A stretch of DNA of 64,000 nucleotides, from NCBI GenBank assembly GCA_041658405.1, contig JBBAAG010000005.1:16737-80736 (forward strand). Reading direction: 5' to 3'. Origin of the DNA: Elusimicrobiota bacterium. GTDB lineage: Bacteria; Elusimicrobiota; UBA5214; JBBAAG01. Below, piece after piece: positions 53,792-63,399 of the stretch (its first letter is position 1; every line of letters begins with the position of its first letter). The notes below the pieces were generated by a model, which was not told the origin of the DNA, searched no databases, and worked only from the letters and a program-made list of their open reading frames with translations. Both the position numbers and the translations under genes were made by a program.

Positions 53792-55684
53792 ATGTTACGT
53801 ATAAAATTAAGTAAAAAGGTTATGATGTTGTTAGGAGTATTAATGATGAGTACAGCAATAAGTGTTAACGCAGAATTTGTTGGTATTGGCGCAAAGATCG
53901 CAGCGTTGTACGGTTCGCCTTCGTATATCGTCGGGCCTGACGGGAAAACTATATACTTTAACTTCGGGCAGATATCAAACCCGTTTTTTGTAATTGCTGT
54001 GAATACGGATACTATGAAAACTATAAGGTACAACCCTCCGATGCCGGAAGGGTCAAAGGATAAGTGGTCGCTTTGCCGCGGGTTCATCTGGCATCCTGGC
54101 GTAAAAAAAATGTTTTTCGGGAGTACATACGAAGCGTACTTCTTTGAGTTTGACCCTGCAAAACCTGAACTCGGGATCGTAAACCTTGGGAAGCCGGTTG
54201 AAACCGAACAGTACGTGTGGGAAGCGGAGATCGGGGATGACGGGAAAATATATTTTTGTACGTTTCCTAAATGCAAACTTATAAGTTATGACCCGTATAC
54301 TAAGAAGTTTAACGATTGCGGCCGCGCGCATAGTACAAACACATACCTCCGCACACTTGCGAAGATGCGGGATGGTAATATTCTTTGCGGGACCGGGATC
54401 GAAGAGGCGGATGTCGTAGTGTATGACGTTAAACGCGCAACGTTTACTTCCATACTCCCCAGTGAACTTAAAGGTAAGTCCGGTTTTTCTTCAATCACAG
54501 CGGATGCTGATGGGAATACCTATGCGAGTATTGGAAAAACTTGGTACCAGGTAACTGATGAGTATAAAATGGTAGAAGCGAAAAATGTTAAACCATTCAA
54601 TTCACAGGTGTACCATCCTATAACTCTTTCCGACGGGCGTATAGTTGCCGGTGCCGGGATCGAGGGTGATTATACATTAAAAAATCCTACCACCGGCGTT
54701 ACGGAGAAATTTAGGTTCAACTATTCCGGTGACGGCGTTACTATTATGGAAATCACAGAAGGGCCGGATAAAAAGGTTTATGGGTCAACAGCGTTACCCC
54801 TTGCGATGTTTAGGTATGACGACGGTATAAAAGAAAAAGGGGTTGAGTATCTCGGGATAAATAATGCCGCGGCACAGGTGTATTCATTCGCTAATTATAA
54901 AGACAAAATGTTTACCGCGTCATACGGCAATGGCGTGATTTCGCTTTACGATCCGGCAAAACCGTGGAACCCGGGAGCTAAGCCAGAGAATAATCCGTAT
55001 AATTTTGTTACACTCGGGAATTGCTATATGCGCCCACGGACAATGTACCTCGTTGACGGTAAAATTTATGTATTCGGTATTACCGATTACGGGAATACTA
55101 CCAGCGGTATCGCAGAGATTGACCCTGAACTTTGTAAAGTTACCCGCAGGTACGATGCTGCGGTTATGAACTACGGGCTTTCTTGTGCGGTATACGATCC
55201 AGCAACAAAACTGCATATCTGCGGGACGACTACGCATATAGGTAACCGTAAACCGTTAGAAGAGAATGCATCCTTATTGGCATTTGATATTGATAAAGGT
55301 ACTATCACGTGGGAAGTAAAGCTTGATACATCTAATGTTTATGGTATCGATGGTATCGCATTAGCTGAACCCGGGCGTATAGTTTTAATGTATCAAGCTA
55401 ATAAAATACGGAAACTCGCAGTAGTGGATACGCGTACACGTGAAGTGGTCCACAGGAATGACGCACACTCTCTCTCCGGCGGGGTGTGGAGATTGGTGAA
55501 TACTGCAGATGGAAGAATCTTGGGTGCTACATCGGGTAATATTTTTGAGGTTGATACAAAAGATTATAGTGTTAAGATTTTGCATAATACAGTAGATCCG
55601 AAAGTAAAGGTTTCCGGGCCGGTCAGTTGCGGGGGTTATATATATTACGGGTCCGGGGAAAAGGTTTATCGGTTTAAGGATTAA
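53792..55684 (+). CDS. Secreted beta-propeller-like protein, paralog 4
   Basis: About 630 residues from ATG 53792, preceded by AAGGA; GTG 53771 is possible. The signal peptide ends near SVNAEF. Family motifs are VGPDGKTIYFNFGQ, FIWHPGVKKMFFGSTYEAYF, FPKCKLISYDP, GPDKKVYGSTALPLAMFRYD, SLYDPAKPWNPGA. It shares with paralog 1 the ending of each half (YGSGEKVYRF). GH38 follows after 13 bases. The repeated pairing of this family with glycosidases suggests a shared role in glycan use, not proven by any motif. Confidence 0.73.
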   Translation: MLRIKLSKKVMMLLGVLMMSTAISVNAEFVGIGAKIAALYGSPSYIVGPDGKTIYFNFGQISNPFFVIAVNTDTMKTIRYNPPMPEGSKDKWSLCRGFIWHPGVKKMFFGSTYEAYFFEFDPAKPELGIVNLGKPVETEQYVWEAEIGDDGKIYFCTFPKCKLISYDPYTKKFNDCGRAHSTNTYLRTLAKMRDGNILCGTGIEEADVVVYDVKRATFTSILPSELKGKSGFSSITADADGNTYASIGKTWYQVTDEYKMVEAKNVKPFNSQVYHPITLSDGRIVAGAGIEGDYTLKNPTTGVTEKFRFNYSGDGVTIMEITEGPDKKVYGSTALPLAMFRYDDGIKEKGVEYLGINNAAAQVYSFANYKDKMFTASYGNGVISLYDPAKPWNPGAKPENNPYNFVTLGNCYMRPRTMYLVDGKIYVFGITDYGNTTSGIAEIDPELCKVTRRYDAAVMNYGLSCAVYDPATKLHICGTTTHIGNRKPLEENASLLAFDIDKGTITWEVKLDTSNVYGIDGIALAEPGRIVLMYQANKIRKLAVVDTRTREVVHRNDAHSLSGGVWRLVNTADGRILGATSGNIFEVDTKDYSVKILHNTVDPKVKVSGPVSCGGYIYYGSGEKVYRFKD

Positions 55685-55697
55685 GAGGTAGCTTGAG

Positions 55698-58600
55698 ATG
55701 TTAATCAGCAAAAAGGTTATTAATAAAATTGTGCAGATAGAAAAAAGGTACTCGTTGCTGAGGTACCAAAAAGTTTGTGATGTACCGGCAGAGATATACG
55801 AAACATTTGAACACTTTGTGATGGAACCTAACGGCGGGAAAGTGCTTGACTGGAAACCTGTTAGTCCTGGTACCCGCTGGGGTGATAGCTGGAAGTCAGC
55901 GTGGTTCCGCGGTGATATCAAACTTCCGGATACATGTGACGGGAAAAAGGTGTTTATCACAGCAAAAACCGGTGGGGAAACGTTATTTATCGTTGATGGT
56001 ATGTTCAAAGGCGTGTTTGATAATAACCATCAGTATGTTGCAATGGCGAATCCCGGGGTTACGTCTAAAATATACCATCTCGCGTTTGAAGCTTATACCG
56101 GGCATCCGCAGGTTGGGTGCCGTCCTGATGAGATCAAGGAAGTGCCGTCTCCCGGATGCAGGGTATTCAATGGTATCAGTGTGTATCTCGAACGTGAAGA
56201 TGTTACTGCGTTTGTGTATGACTTACGAGTATTACGCCAGGTTGCCGGTGTAGTTGAAGAACATAGTTTACGCCGTGCGAATCTTATGAGATGTTTAGCG
56301 AAAGTGTTTGAGATAGTTTTCGCTATGCCGGAAGAATGTGATGAGCACCAGTGGCGTCCAAAACTTGCTTATGCCCGGGATGTTATGAAGCCTTTACTCA
56401 CAGCGAAGAATGGCGATACCACGCCGTTTATCGGGCTGATAGGGCATTCGCATATAGATACCGCATGGTTATGGCCGATCTCAGAAACCTGGCGGAAATG
56501 CGCAAGAACGTTTTCGTCTGTATTAAACCTGATGGACCAGTACCCTGAGTTTATATTTCTTCAAACCGCGCCGTATCATGTTGCAGTGATGAAAGAACGG
56601 TATCCCAAAATATATGAGGCTATCCTCTCAAGAGTTAAGGAAGGGCGGTGGGAGCCTAACGGTGCAATGTGGGTTGAGCCGGATTGTAATATACCGTCAG
56701 GAGAAGCGTTTATCCGGCAGTTGTTGATTGGGCAAACCGCTACCCGCGAGATGTTTGGTTACACATCTGACACGCTGTGGCTGCCCGATGTGTTTGGCTA
56801 TTCTGCTGCGTTACCCCAGATACTGCAGGGGTGTAACGTACACTATTTTTGTACCACAAAGATGAGTTGGAACGATACTACGCGGTTTCCTTATGACACT
56901 TTCAGGTGGAGAGGGATTGATGGATCAGAGGTTATCACGCATCTTAACCATTTGCATCACGGGGAAGGGTGTATCGAAGGATTATCAAAACGGTGGAATG
57001 AGGTACAGCATAAAGATGTGCAGGATAGGTACCTCGCGCCGGTTGGGCATGGTGACGGCGGAGGTGGGCCGGTAGCTGAAGATATAGAATTCGCGAGGCG
57101 GATCACCAACCTCGAAGGGTGTCCTAAGACTGGGTATACGACCCTGAGTAAGTTTATGAATGGCGTACGGGATGAACTAAAAGACTTACCGGCATGGTCC
57201 GGTGAGTTATACCTTGAGTTCCATAGAGGAACCCTTACGTCTATCTCGGAAGTAAAGAAAGGTAATCGCAAGGCGGAGATAGCGCTAAGGAATGCGGAGT
57301 TTGTGTGTACACTCGCACAACTGCGGGGAGTAAAGTATCCGAAGGAAGAACTTACGAAACTATGGAAGGCGTTGTTAGTAAACCAGTTCCATGACATTCT
57401 TCCCGGGTCGTCAATCGCAAAGGTTAATGATGAAGCGGTGGATGCGTTTAAGCAGATTATTCATTCAGCTGAAGGGTTGGCAGCACAGGCCATGCGTGTG
57501 TTGTCAAACACACAGGAAGGTGAAGATGATAGCGGGGAGAGTGTGTTAGTCCTCAATAGTTTAAGCTGGGTACGTCAGGGTGAACTTTGTATTACCACCG
57601 CGAAGGATGGTATGTATCCTGATGCTGATACCGTTAATGCGCAATGGGTTGAGGATATTGAAGGGAAGAAAAAGTTGGCTATCACAGGGCTTAACTTCCC
57701 GGCGTTAGGCGGGCGCGTTGTTACCTTCACAAAAAAGAGGGGTCAGGAGCAGTCGGTATTCAAAGTTGAGAATAACAAGGTTGAAACTCCCTATGCAACC
57801 ATTACCTTTGACGGTATTGGAAGGATAACGTCGTTTATCGATAAGAAGTCAGGACGCGAGATTGTAAAACCCGGTGGTGCGTTGAATACGTTGTGGTTAG
57901 GCGAGGATATACCGGATACTTATGATAACTGGGATATTGACCGTGAACAACGTTTAAAAATGCAGGTACAGGATAAACTGGTCAAACGCGAAGTTGTATC
58001 AAACGGGCTTGTGCAGTTGAGGATACGCAGTGAGTATAAACTCGGGGATAATTCTGTGTTATTACAGGACATGGTATTCCACGCAGAGAGTGCACAGGTG
58101 GATTTCGAAACTCAGGTTGACTGGAAGGAAAAGCATAAACTTTTAAAAGCAGGGTTTGAACTTGATATCCTTGCTGATAATGCTAAGCATGAGATACAGT
58201 ATGGGTACGTTGAACGCCCGGTACATGAGAACCTCCAGCAGGACCGCGCAAGGTTTGAAGTATGCTGCCATAAATGGGTAGACCTTTCGGAGACAGGATT
58301 TGGTATTGCAGTGATTAATGATTCAAAGTATGGCGTCAGTGTTTTGGGGAGTGACATAAGACTGAGCCTGTTGAAGTCCGGGCGTCGTCCTGACCCGCGG
58401 GGTGATGAAGGCCGGCATGTTTTTACATACGCACTGGTACCCCATGCATGCGCGTTCTCCGTAGAGTCTGTTATCCGCCCGGCGTATGAACTTAATGTTC
58501 CCGTAATTGAACAGCGGGTAACAACAAAATGTTCAGTTTTGTTTGATAGTATAGTTAAAGTAAAGCAAAATAATGTTATTTTAGAAAGTCTTAAACGTGC

Positions 58601-58814
58601 GGAGGATGGGGATGGGTTCATACTGAGATTATACGATGCGTTTAAAACAGGTGGGCTGGTGAATTTGAAGTTTAACATTCCGGTGAGTAGTGTGGTTGAG
58701 ACAAATATGCTGGAAGAAAAGTGTGTGGAACATAAAGTATCGCCCGATGGGGAATTAAGTATTTACCTTAAACCGTTTGAGATTAAAACATTACGGTGGG
58801 GTTGTAAACCATAA
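55698..58814 (+). CDS. GH38 alpha-mannosidase
   Basis: 1,038 residues, the normal size for cytoplasmic bacterial GH38. Hydrolyses terminal alpha-mannosyl residues with a zinc-dependent retaining mechanism. The N-terminal beta-domain is followed by the catalytic domain. Its metal motif is IGHSHIDTAWLW (His252 and Asp254 within it), and the nucleophile Asp364 lies in LWLPDVFGYSAALPQIL. WEPNGAMWVEPDCNIPSGE is also typical, and FHDILPGSSI provides the second conserved His region. The C-terminal beta-sandwich runs to the end (ERPVHENLQQD). There is no signal peptide. It suggests that mannosides enter the cell, although no transporter is found here. Confidence 0.95.
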   Translation: MLISKKVINKIVQIEKRYSLLRYQKVCDVPAEIYETFEHFVMEPNGGKVLDWKPVSPGTRWGDSWKSAWFRGDIKLPDTCDGKKVFITAKTGGETLFIVDGMFKGVFDNNHQYVAMANPGVTSKIYHLAFEAYTGHPQVGCRPDEIKEVPSPGCRVFNGISVYLEREDVTAFVYDLRVLRQVAGVVEEHSLRRANLMRCLAKVFEIVFAMPEECDEHQWRPKLAYARDVMKPLLTAKNGDTTPFIGLIGHSHIDTAWLWPISETWRKCARTFSSVLNLMDQYPEFIFLQTAPYHVAVMKERYPKIYEAILSRVKEGRWEPNGAMWVEPDCNIPSGEAFIRQLLIGQTATREMFGYTSDTLWLPDVFGYSAALPQILQGCNVHYFCTTKMSWNDTTRFPYDTFRWRGIDGSEVITHLNHLHHGEGCIEGLSKRWNEVQHKDVQDRYLAPVGHGDGGGGPVAEDIEFARRITNLEGCPKTGYTTLSKFMNGVRDELKDLPAWSGELYLEFHRGTLTSISEVKKGNRKAEIALRNAEFVCTLAQLRGVKYPKEELTKLWKALLVNQFHDILPGSSIAKVNDEAVDAFKQIIHSAEGLAAQAMRVLSNTQEGEDDSGESVLVLNSLSWVRQGELCITTAKDGMYPDADTVNAQWVEDIEGKKKLAITGLNFPALGGRVVTFTKKRGQEQSVFKVENNKVETPYATITFDGIGRITSFIDKKSGREIVKPGGALNTLWLGEDIPDTYDNWDIDREQRLKMQVQDKLVKREVVSNGLVQLRIRSEYKLGDNSVLLQDMVFHAESAQVDFETQVDWKEKHKLLKAGFELDILADNAKHEIQYGYVERPVHENLQQDRARFEVCCHKWVDLSETGFGIAVINDSKYGVSVLGSDIRLSLLKSGRRPDPRGDEGRHVFTYALVPHACAFSVESVIRPAYELNVPVIEQRVTTKCSVLFDSIVKVKQNNVILESLKRAEDGDGFILRLYDAFKTGGLVNLKFNIPVSSVVETNMLEEKCVEHKVSPDGELSIYLKPFEIKTLRWGCKP

Positions 58815-58850
58815 AGAAATAGTTATTGCGGAAAGGAAAGTATTTGCATT

Positions 58851-60434
58851 ATGCCGTTCCAAAAACCTAAAACGTTCTTAGAGGATTATCAGTACGAGAT
58901 TGAAACTCATCAGTTGGATGTTACTCCGGAAGAGTTTAAGAAAATTGATGAGCTCCTAGAGAAAATGATGGATGTAAAAGTTGAGTCAAATACCCGGGCG
59001 GAAGATTTCAGGCGTGCCATTAAGAAAGAGTTTGGGATTGATCTTGGGATTAATGTCGGGACTACGTCGTACCTCGCATTACCCGTTGGGGTTGCACCGG
59101 CAACGTATTCCCAAACCGGGTTGCAGGTTGAGAACATTGCAAAGATTGGGATCCCGTTTGTCGGGCTAAAAACTTTGGTGTGTGAATCCGAAAAAGGTGA
59201 TGCTTCGTGTATCTCTGAGTCACGGGGTAATGTGTGGAATCCGGATAAAGAAATCCTTGACTGGCCGATGTTTCTTACCGGCGAGCGTGCAAGTAAGTAT
59301 AAGGTTGATGAGTATATAGAAAAAGTGTTATTACCCGCAACGAAAGTGGCGGAGAAGTATAAACTACGGTTTTCACCGTCAATGATCGGGCCGGAACCGT
59401 TGGTAACAGAAAAAGAAGGTGACCGTTCAGGTGAGTGGGTGAATACCACTGATAAAATAGCGAAATCTATCAAGAAGTATGTAGAAGCTACCGGCGTGGA
59501 TGTAGAAATCGGGCTGGACTTCCCTCCGTACTTCGTATTATTTGTTGACCTTGGGTTTAACATGAAAAAAGTGGATGAATATTTTAACTTTCTAGTAAAT
59601 TCCGTGGTTGATACCACGGTGTTATGCCAAAAAGTAATTGATAAACACGGGCTTGGGGAGAAGGTTAAGATCACGCCAAAATTATCCGCTGCGATGATGG
59701 ATGTCATGGGTACGATCGCGGTAAAACTTCAGGAGAAAAGCGTAGATAAGCTTGCACGGTTTATATGTTTTAACCGCGAGCTCGGGGATCATGTGTTCCC
59801 TCTGTCATTAGAAACAGTACCTTCGGGATACTCTGGCCCGGGGCATCGATGGAAAAGTTCGAGGTACCTGCATTTATTATCCAAAAACACGGGGTTAAAG
59901 TATGAAGCAACCTTTACCGGCGGGGTGTATACCGGTAAGGATGTTATCAGTGTTATCAGCAGCGGAAATATTGGGAAAGTAGAAATTGTGTCCTCATTCT
60001 ATACTGTAGGTATAAGGCATACGTATAAACGTATCATCGGCGGGTTAGCGGCTGGGCTTCTGCACCTAAGCCGTACTTCAAAACAAAAGTATGGGGTTGA
60101 AATATCGTCAGTGGATCAGTTAAAGAATAAAGCGAATGAGTTACGCCAACCCGCAACGGAAAAACGGTGGAAAACTGATCATGTGAAATACGTTGCTGTG
60201 ATTAACCATTCTAAATGCCGTGCGTGTAAGCAAAAAACACCGGGGTTCCATGAGGAAGGACAGTGCCAGGCGATGGACCTTTGCCCGATGTTCGCGTATT
60301 ACCCTGTTCGCGAAGAAAACGGGAAGATTAAGTATTGGGAGATTGACCCTAAGAAGTGTATTGGCTGCGGGACGTGTATCCCAAAAAATGTTGCTGCGTG
60401 CCCTGGTGAAGCGATTTCGTTAAAAAAAGTGTAA
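58851..60434 (+). CDS. DHOD-like flavoprotein with a C-terminal ferredoxin domain
   Basis: 527 residues. The central part (about 60-390) looks like a dihydroorotate/dihydropyrimidine dehydrogenase-type FMN barrel: INVGTTSYLALPVGVAPATY, KIGIPFVGLKTL, and a late FTGGVYTGKDVISVISSG. The C-terminus carries Cys motifs for iron-sulfur clusters: CRACKQK with later CQAMDLCP (about 455-480), and CIGCGTC followed by CP (about 505-520). It is not a normal PyrD: it is longer and lies away from pyrimidine genes. Such proteins recur beside alpha-mannosidase-type loci in uncultured phyla (recollection, not checked). It is cytoplasmic; the electron donor and substrate are unknown. Confidence 0.7.
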   Translation: MPFQKPKTFLEDYQYEIETHQLDVTPEEFKKIDELLEKMMDVKVESNTRAEDFRRAIKKEFGIDLGINVGTTSYLALPVGVAPATYSQTGLQVENIAKIGIPFVGLKTLVCESEKGDASCISESRGNVWNPDKEILDWPMFLTGERASKYKVDEYIEKVLLPATKVAEKYKLRFSPSMIGPEPLVTEKEGDRSGEWVNTTDKIAKSIKKYVEATGVDVEIGLDFPPYFVLFVDLGFNMKKVDEYFNFLVNSVVDTTVLCQKVIDKHGLGEKVKITPKLSAAMMDVMGTIAVKLQEKSVDKLARFICFNRELGDHVFPLSLETVPSGYSGPGHRWKSSRYLHLLSKNTGLKYEATFTGGVYTGKDVISVISSGNIGKVEIVSSFYTVGIRHTYKRIIGGLAAGLLHLSRTSKQKYGVEISSVDQLKNKANELRQPATEKRWKTDHVKYVAVINHSKCRACKQKTPGFHEEGQCQAMDLCPMFAYYPVREENGKIKYWEIDPKKCIGCGTCIPKNVAACPGEAISLKKV

Positions 60435-60458
60435 TATACATGTGAGTTTGCATCCAAA

Positions 60459-60566
60459 TTTGACCCAGTTTAGCATCGAATTATGACCCAGGGGTATGTA
60501 TAATAACCTGGACGCTAAATATAAGTAAGCGACTGGTCATTATTGGATGTTAATAAGTGGGTCAAA
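60459..60566. mobile_element. MITE-like or IS-end remnant flanked by TTTGACCCA / TGGGTCAAA
   Basis: TTTGACCCA at 60459-60467 is the exact inverse of TGGGTCAAA at 60558-60566. Inside, TGACCCA recurs at 60484-60490, and TTTAGC / GCTAAA form a second inverted pair. No coding sequence fits in the 108 bases. Repeated TGACCCA-type ends are typical of some insertion-sequence families, so this may be a short non-autonomous element or a relic. Confidence 0.45.
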
Positions 60567-60794
60567 ATGGCGGGGTAATTTACAGTATAATCAAATCAAA
60601 CACCAGCCGTACGCAGTAAACGCCGTAAAAAGTTGTTGATTAAACAAATAGTTTGTAGGATTTAGGAAAAATAAAATGAGCGTTTTTTACATTTCAACTG
60701 TCTTATTAAGTAAGGATATACTATTTATTAATGTATGTAACTCTCTGATGACACGGCGCGACACTCCGATAACCAGTCCTGAACAGGAGGGGTT
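60567..60794. other. Intergenic region with no recognised gene
   Basis: 228 AT-rich bases between the short inverted-repeat element and the next gene. I see no ORF with coding character, tRNA or strong promoter; a TATACT at 60717-60722 lacks a well-placed -35. CAGGAGGGG (60784-60792) is the ribosome-binding site of the next gene. Confidence 0.5.
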
Positions 60795-62153
60795 GTGAAA
60801 AAACAAGTTACACCGAATATTGTCATAAACAAAGTTTTAACAACTATGATTTGTATTTCTATTTTCTCTCTGTATTGTGCAAAACAAATTAACGCTATTG
60901 ATTATCAAATAAAAAAGGATACCAGTACTTTCACTGAACAAATAAACATCGGTGTAAGACTTCCAGCTTTAATGATGACGTTAAAGGGATTTCATGTGCC
61001 TCCTAATCATTACTACAAAATTGATTATTATGACAGAAAAACAGAAACGGTGTTCACTGAAGACCCTAATTCATTCGGCAACAGAATACCGTTAAGTTGG
61101 TTTTATGAGATATTTTTAGAAAATAAATTATGCACATTTTTTTTATCGTACTATACGTATTATGAAACTAAAAATGAAGATGGTATTATCTCAATGTTTG
61201 TAGATGGTAAATTTTTAAATATTGGACTTACAAAGAAGTGGAATTTGCCATACGGATTTTATTTTGGTACCGGTACAATATTGTTCTATTATGACGTGTT
61301 TTGGTGGTCAAGATATTATGTTTATACAAATACGTATATGGAAGACCGAACTAGAGATCTTGTAAACGAAGATGGGGTAGCAGTTGGCATACCGGTATTT
61401 ATAGGGTATAAAACAAACTGGGGAGGGGGATTGGATATTGATTTTGAGCTGGGAATAGGGAAGTTTTTGAATAAGACCGAGTTTTTGGGCGATTATTTTG
61501 TAAAACTTAACCTGTTAAACATTTCTACCAAACTTAAAGGTGAAAAAATGGATAAAGTGTTTAACAATATATACTTTGTTACTGAGTATTCAAACACTAC
61601 GTTGTCATCTGACGCAGTAGTGCGAGGCAATGTGTTTGATTTTCACACGGATTACTACAGTTTGTTAAGCAATGCTAATATCACCGGTATCGGCAGTTTC
61701 ATTTCTTTAGGAGGGTTAACAGAACTATGGGTAATGAAGGGGTTAGGGGTTGAAACAGGGTTAACTTACGGGAATTATAGTATTTCAGCAACATACTTCA
61801 CAAAAATATTGGTATCAGAGAGGATGGATTTTGCGGGTATACCGGTAATACTAAAGAAACATTTTGGCAGTGAGGCCAACAATTTTTCGTTGGGTCTAGG
61901 GTTGGACAACCTCATCCTGTTAAATGACATAGTAAAAATGAGCGGGTACGAATGGCGAGAATATAGTTCTAACAAAATATGCATAGGGCAGGTATTACCG
62001 TCAGCAGTTGTAAGTATGGAATATAACCTTGCAATACTGTCAAAATACAGGGTTGGTATAGGAATAAACTACAAAAAGTCGCTGGGTTCAGTTGACAAAG
62101 TACCGTTTGATGATTCTGTAGGCGCGCGGGTAAGTTTTAAAATATTATTATAG
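60795..62153 (+). CDS. Predicted outer-membrane beta-barrel protein
   Basis: 452 residues from GTG 60795, with a strong CAGGAGGGG just upstream. A signal peptide (hydrophobic about 15-30, cleavage near QINA) leads to a mature protein with many Tyr-rich amphipathic strands (CTFFLSYYTYYE, YGFYFGTGTILFYYDVFWW, GVETGLTYGNYSISATYF, YRVGIGINYKKSLG) and the ending ARVSFKILL. This is the pattern of an outer-membrane barrel. No family was recognised. It is probably co-transcribed with the cut-off lipase-like gene 17 bases downstream. Confidence 0.6.
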   Translation: MKKQVTPNIVINKVLTTMICISIFSLYCAKQINAIDYQIKKDTSTFTEQINIGVRLPALMMTLKGFHVPPNHYYKIDYYDRKTETVFTEDPNSFGNRIPLSWFYEIFLENKLCTFFLSYYTYYETKNEDGIISMFVDGKFLNIGLTKKWNLPYGFYFGTGTILFYYDVFWWSRYYVYTNTYMEDRTRDLVNEDGVAVGIPVFIGYKTNWGGGLDIDFELGIGKFLNKTEFLGDYFVKLNLLNISTKLKGEKMDKVFNNIYFVTEYSNTTLSSDAVVRGNVFDFHTDYYSLLSNANITGIGSFISLGGLTELWVMKGLGVETGLTYGNYSISATYFTKILVSERMDFAGIPVILKKHFGSEANNFSLGLGLDNLILLNDIVKMSGYEWREYSSNKICIGQVLPSAVVSMEYNLAILSKYRVGIGINYKKSLGSVDKVPFDDSVGARVSFKILL

Positions 62154-62170
62154 TCTTAAGGAGGATAACC

Positions 62171-62398
62171 GTGAAAAGATGCGTTGTTGTTTTGTTTATG
62201 GTACTATTGTCCTCAGTGCATGTATATTCCATTGAGAAAAGCGAAAAATATCATCCAATAATATTTGTCCATGGCAGGCAGACTTTGACAAATGACCCGA
62301 TTAATTATTGGAAAGGAGAGGGACCGGTCTGGAATGTGTTAGCATTCAGGCGTAATGAGACAAAACTTAACATTCTACTTGGAGACCTCATCAGTTGA
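62171..62398 (+). pseudogene. Lipase/PGAP1-like alpha/beta hydrolase truncated by an IS element
   Basis: Only about 75 codons remain: a signal peptide (MKRCVVVLFMVLLSSVHVYS) and the start of an alpha/beta hydrolase with the oxyanion-region motif PIIFVHG (about residues 29-35), but no nucleophile elbow or catalytic triad. The stop codon TGA (62396-62398) is supplied by the tip of the IS3-type element. AAGGAGG precedes the GTG start. The rest of the gene was not recognised beyond the element in the 167 bases left in the window. Confidence 0.75.
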
Positions 62399-63379
62399 AC
62401 CACTGCCGTTACCTTTTCCTGAATTATACCTTTTTCTGCGTTCCAAAGTCAGTTGTTTTTTAATCCTGCGTTTTTCTAATACTTCCTCCTTCCTGCCCAT
62501 GTAAACATCTAACGGGCACACGTTCTTATGCGCTTTATGCGGCGTATGAACATACCGGTCAATAGACTTTGCTACTGCCGCTTTGAGTTCTTCCGGGCTG
62601 CAATATACTATCAGGCATACCTCGCCCTTAATATTACGGTGGAACCGTTCTATCTTACCCTGTGTCTGCGGATGGTACGGCTTACCGAAAATATGGTGAA
62701 TACCATGCATGCTTAGCATAATTTCCAGTTCACTGGCTTTAAACCCTGACCCGTTGTCAGACAACAACATCGGAGCTTTACCATCCTTCAAATGCCCGAG
62801 TTTCCTGGCTTCTTCCACAGCTTTCTCTATCGTCCAGCTTATGCTTCTGCACGTTTCATCCGGGTAAAGGTCCCATGCCACAACGTTGCGGGAATAGTCG
62901 TCTAACGCAGTTATTTGTTTGTAGTACCCCCAGCCTACTACAAAATAGTTGGTAGCATCGCATTGCCAGATCTGGTCAGGTTTTGTGGTCTTTACCTTCC
63001 ATTCCTGTGCTGCGGGAATATCTACTGCCCTGGGTTGCAGTAACCCTTCGGATTTTAATATACGGTATACACTCGACTCACAGACATAGAAATCTTCTTC
63101 GTCAGTTATCTTCACTGCGATTAACCGCGCACTGAGTTCAGGATGAGCTTTTATTACTACTTTAACGCGTTCCTGTTCAGCTGCAGAGAGCTTGTTCCAT
63201 ATATTATTCGGCGTCTTTGGCTTCATCTTCAACCCTTCTATCCCGTACTTCTCATACCTGTTGCGCCAACGGTAATACGTTGCTTTGGGTAAGCCCAGTT
63301 CATTGAGCTTGTTTGTCAGCCCGTTGCCACTACTGTTCAGGCGGTCAAGTAATTCACGCTTTTCTTCCAAGGTAAGCAT
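62375..63379 (-). CDS. IS3-type transposase OrfB (DDE integrase domain)
   Basis: 334 residues as an independent frame. An N-terminal HTH region (LPKATYYRWRNRYEKYG) is followed by a retroviral-type integrase core. The DDE residues are visible in QIWQCDATNYF (first Asp), LLSDNGSGFKASEL (second Asp) and QGKIERFHRNIKGEV (Glu). It is probably made as an OrfAB fusion by -1 frameshifting. The frame runs past the inverted repeat, so the last six codons and the stop lie in host DNA; this copy may differ at its C-terminus from others. Confidence 0.93.
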   Translation of the reverse strand: MLTLEEKRELLDRLNSSGNGLTNKLNELGLPKATYYRWRNRYEKYGIEGLKMKPKTPNNIWNKLSAAEQERVKVVIKAHPELSARLIAVKITDEEDFYVCESSVYRILKSEGLLQPRAVDIPAAQEWKVKTTKPDQIWQCDATNYFVVGWGYYKQITALDDYSRNVVAWDLYPDETCRSISWTIEKAVEEARKLGHLKDGKAPMLLSDNGSGFKASELEIMLSMHGIHHIFGKPYHPQTQGKIERFHRNIKGEVCLIVYCSPEELKAAVAKSIDRYVHTPHKAHKNVCPLDVYMGRKEEVLEKRRIKKQLTLERRKRYNSGKGNGSGSTDEVSK

Positions 63380-63399
63380 AAGATACCACTTACCAGGGG

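Noticed and set aside
58910..59707. 265-codon minus-strand ORF
   Set aside because: Antisense shadow of the DHOD-like gene, Ser/Thr-rich with no recognisable domain.
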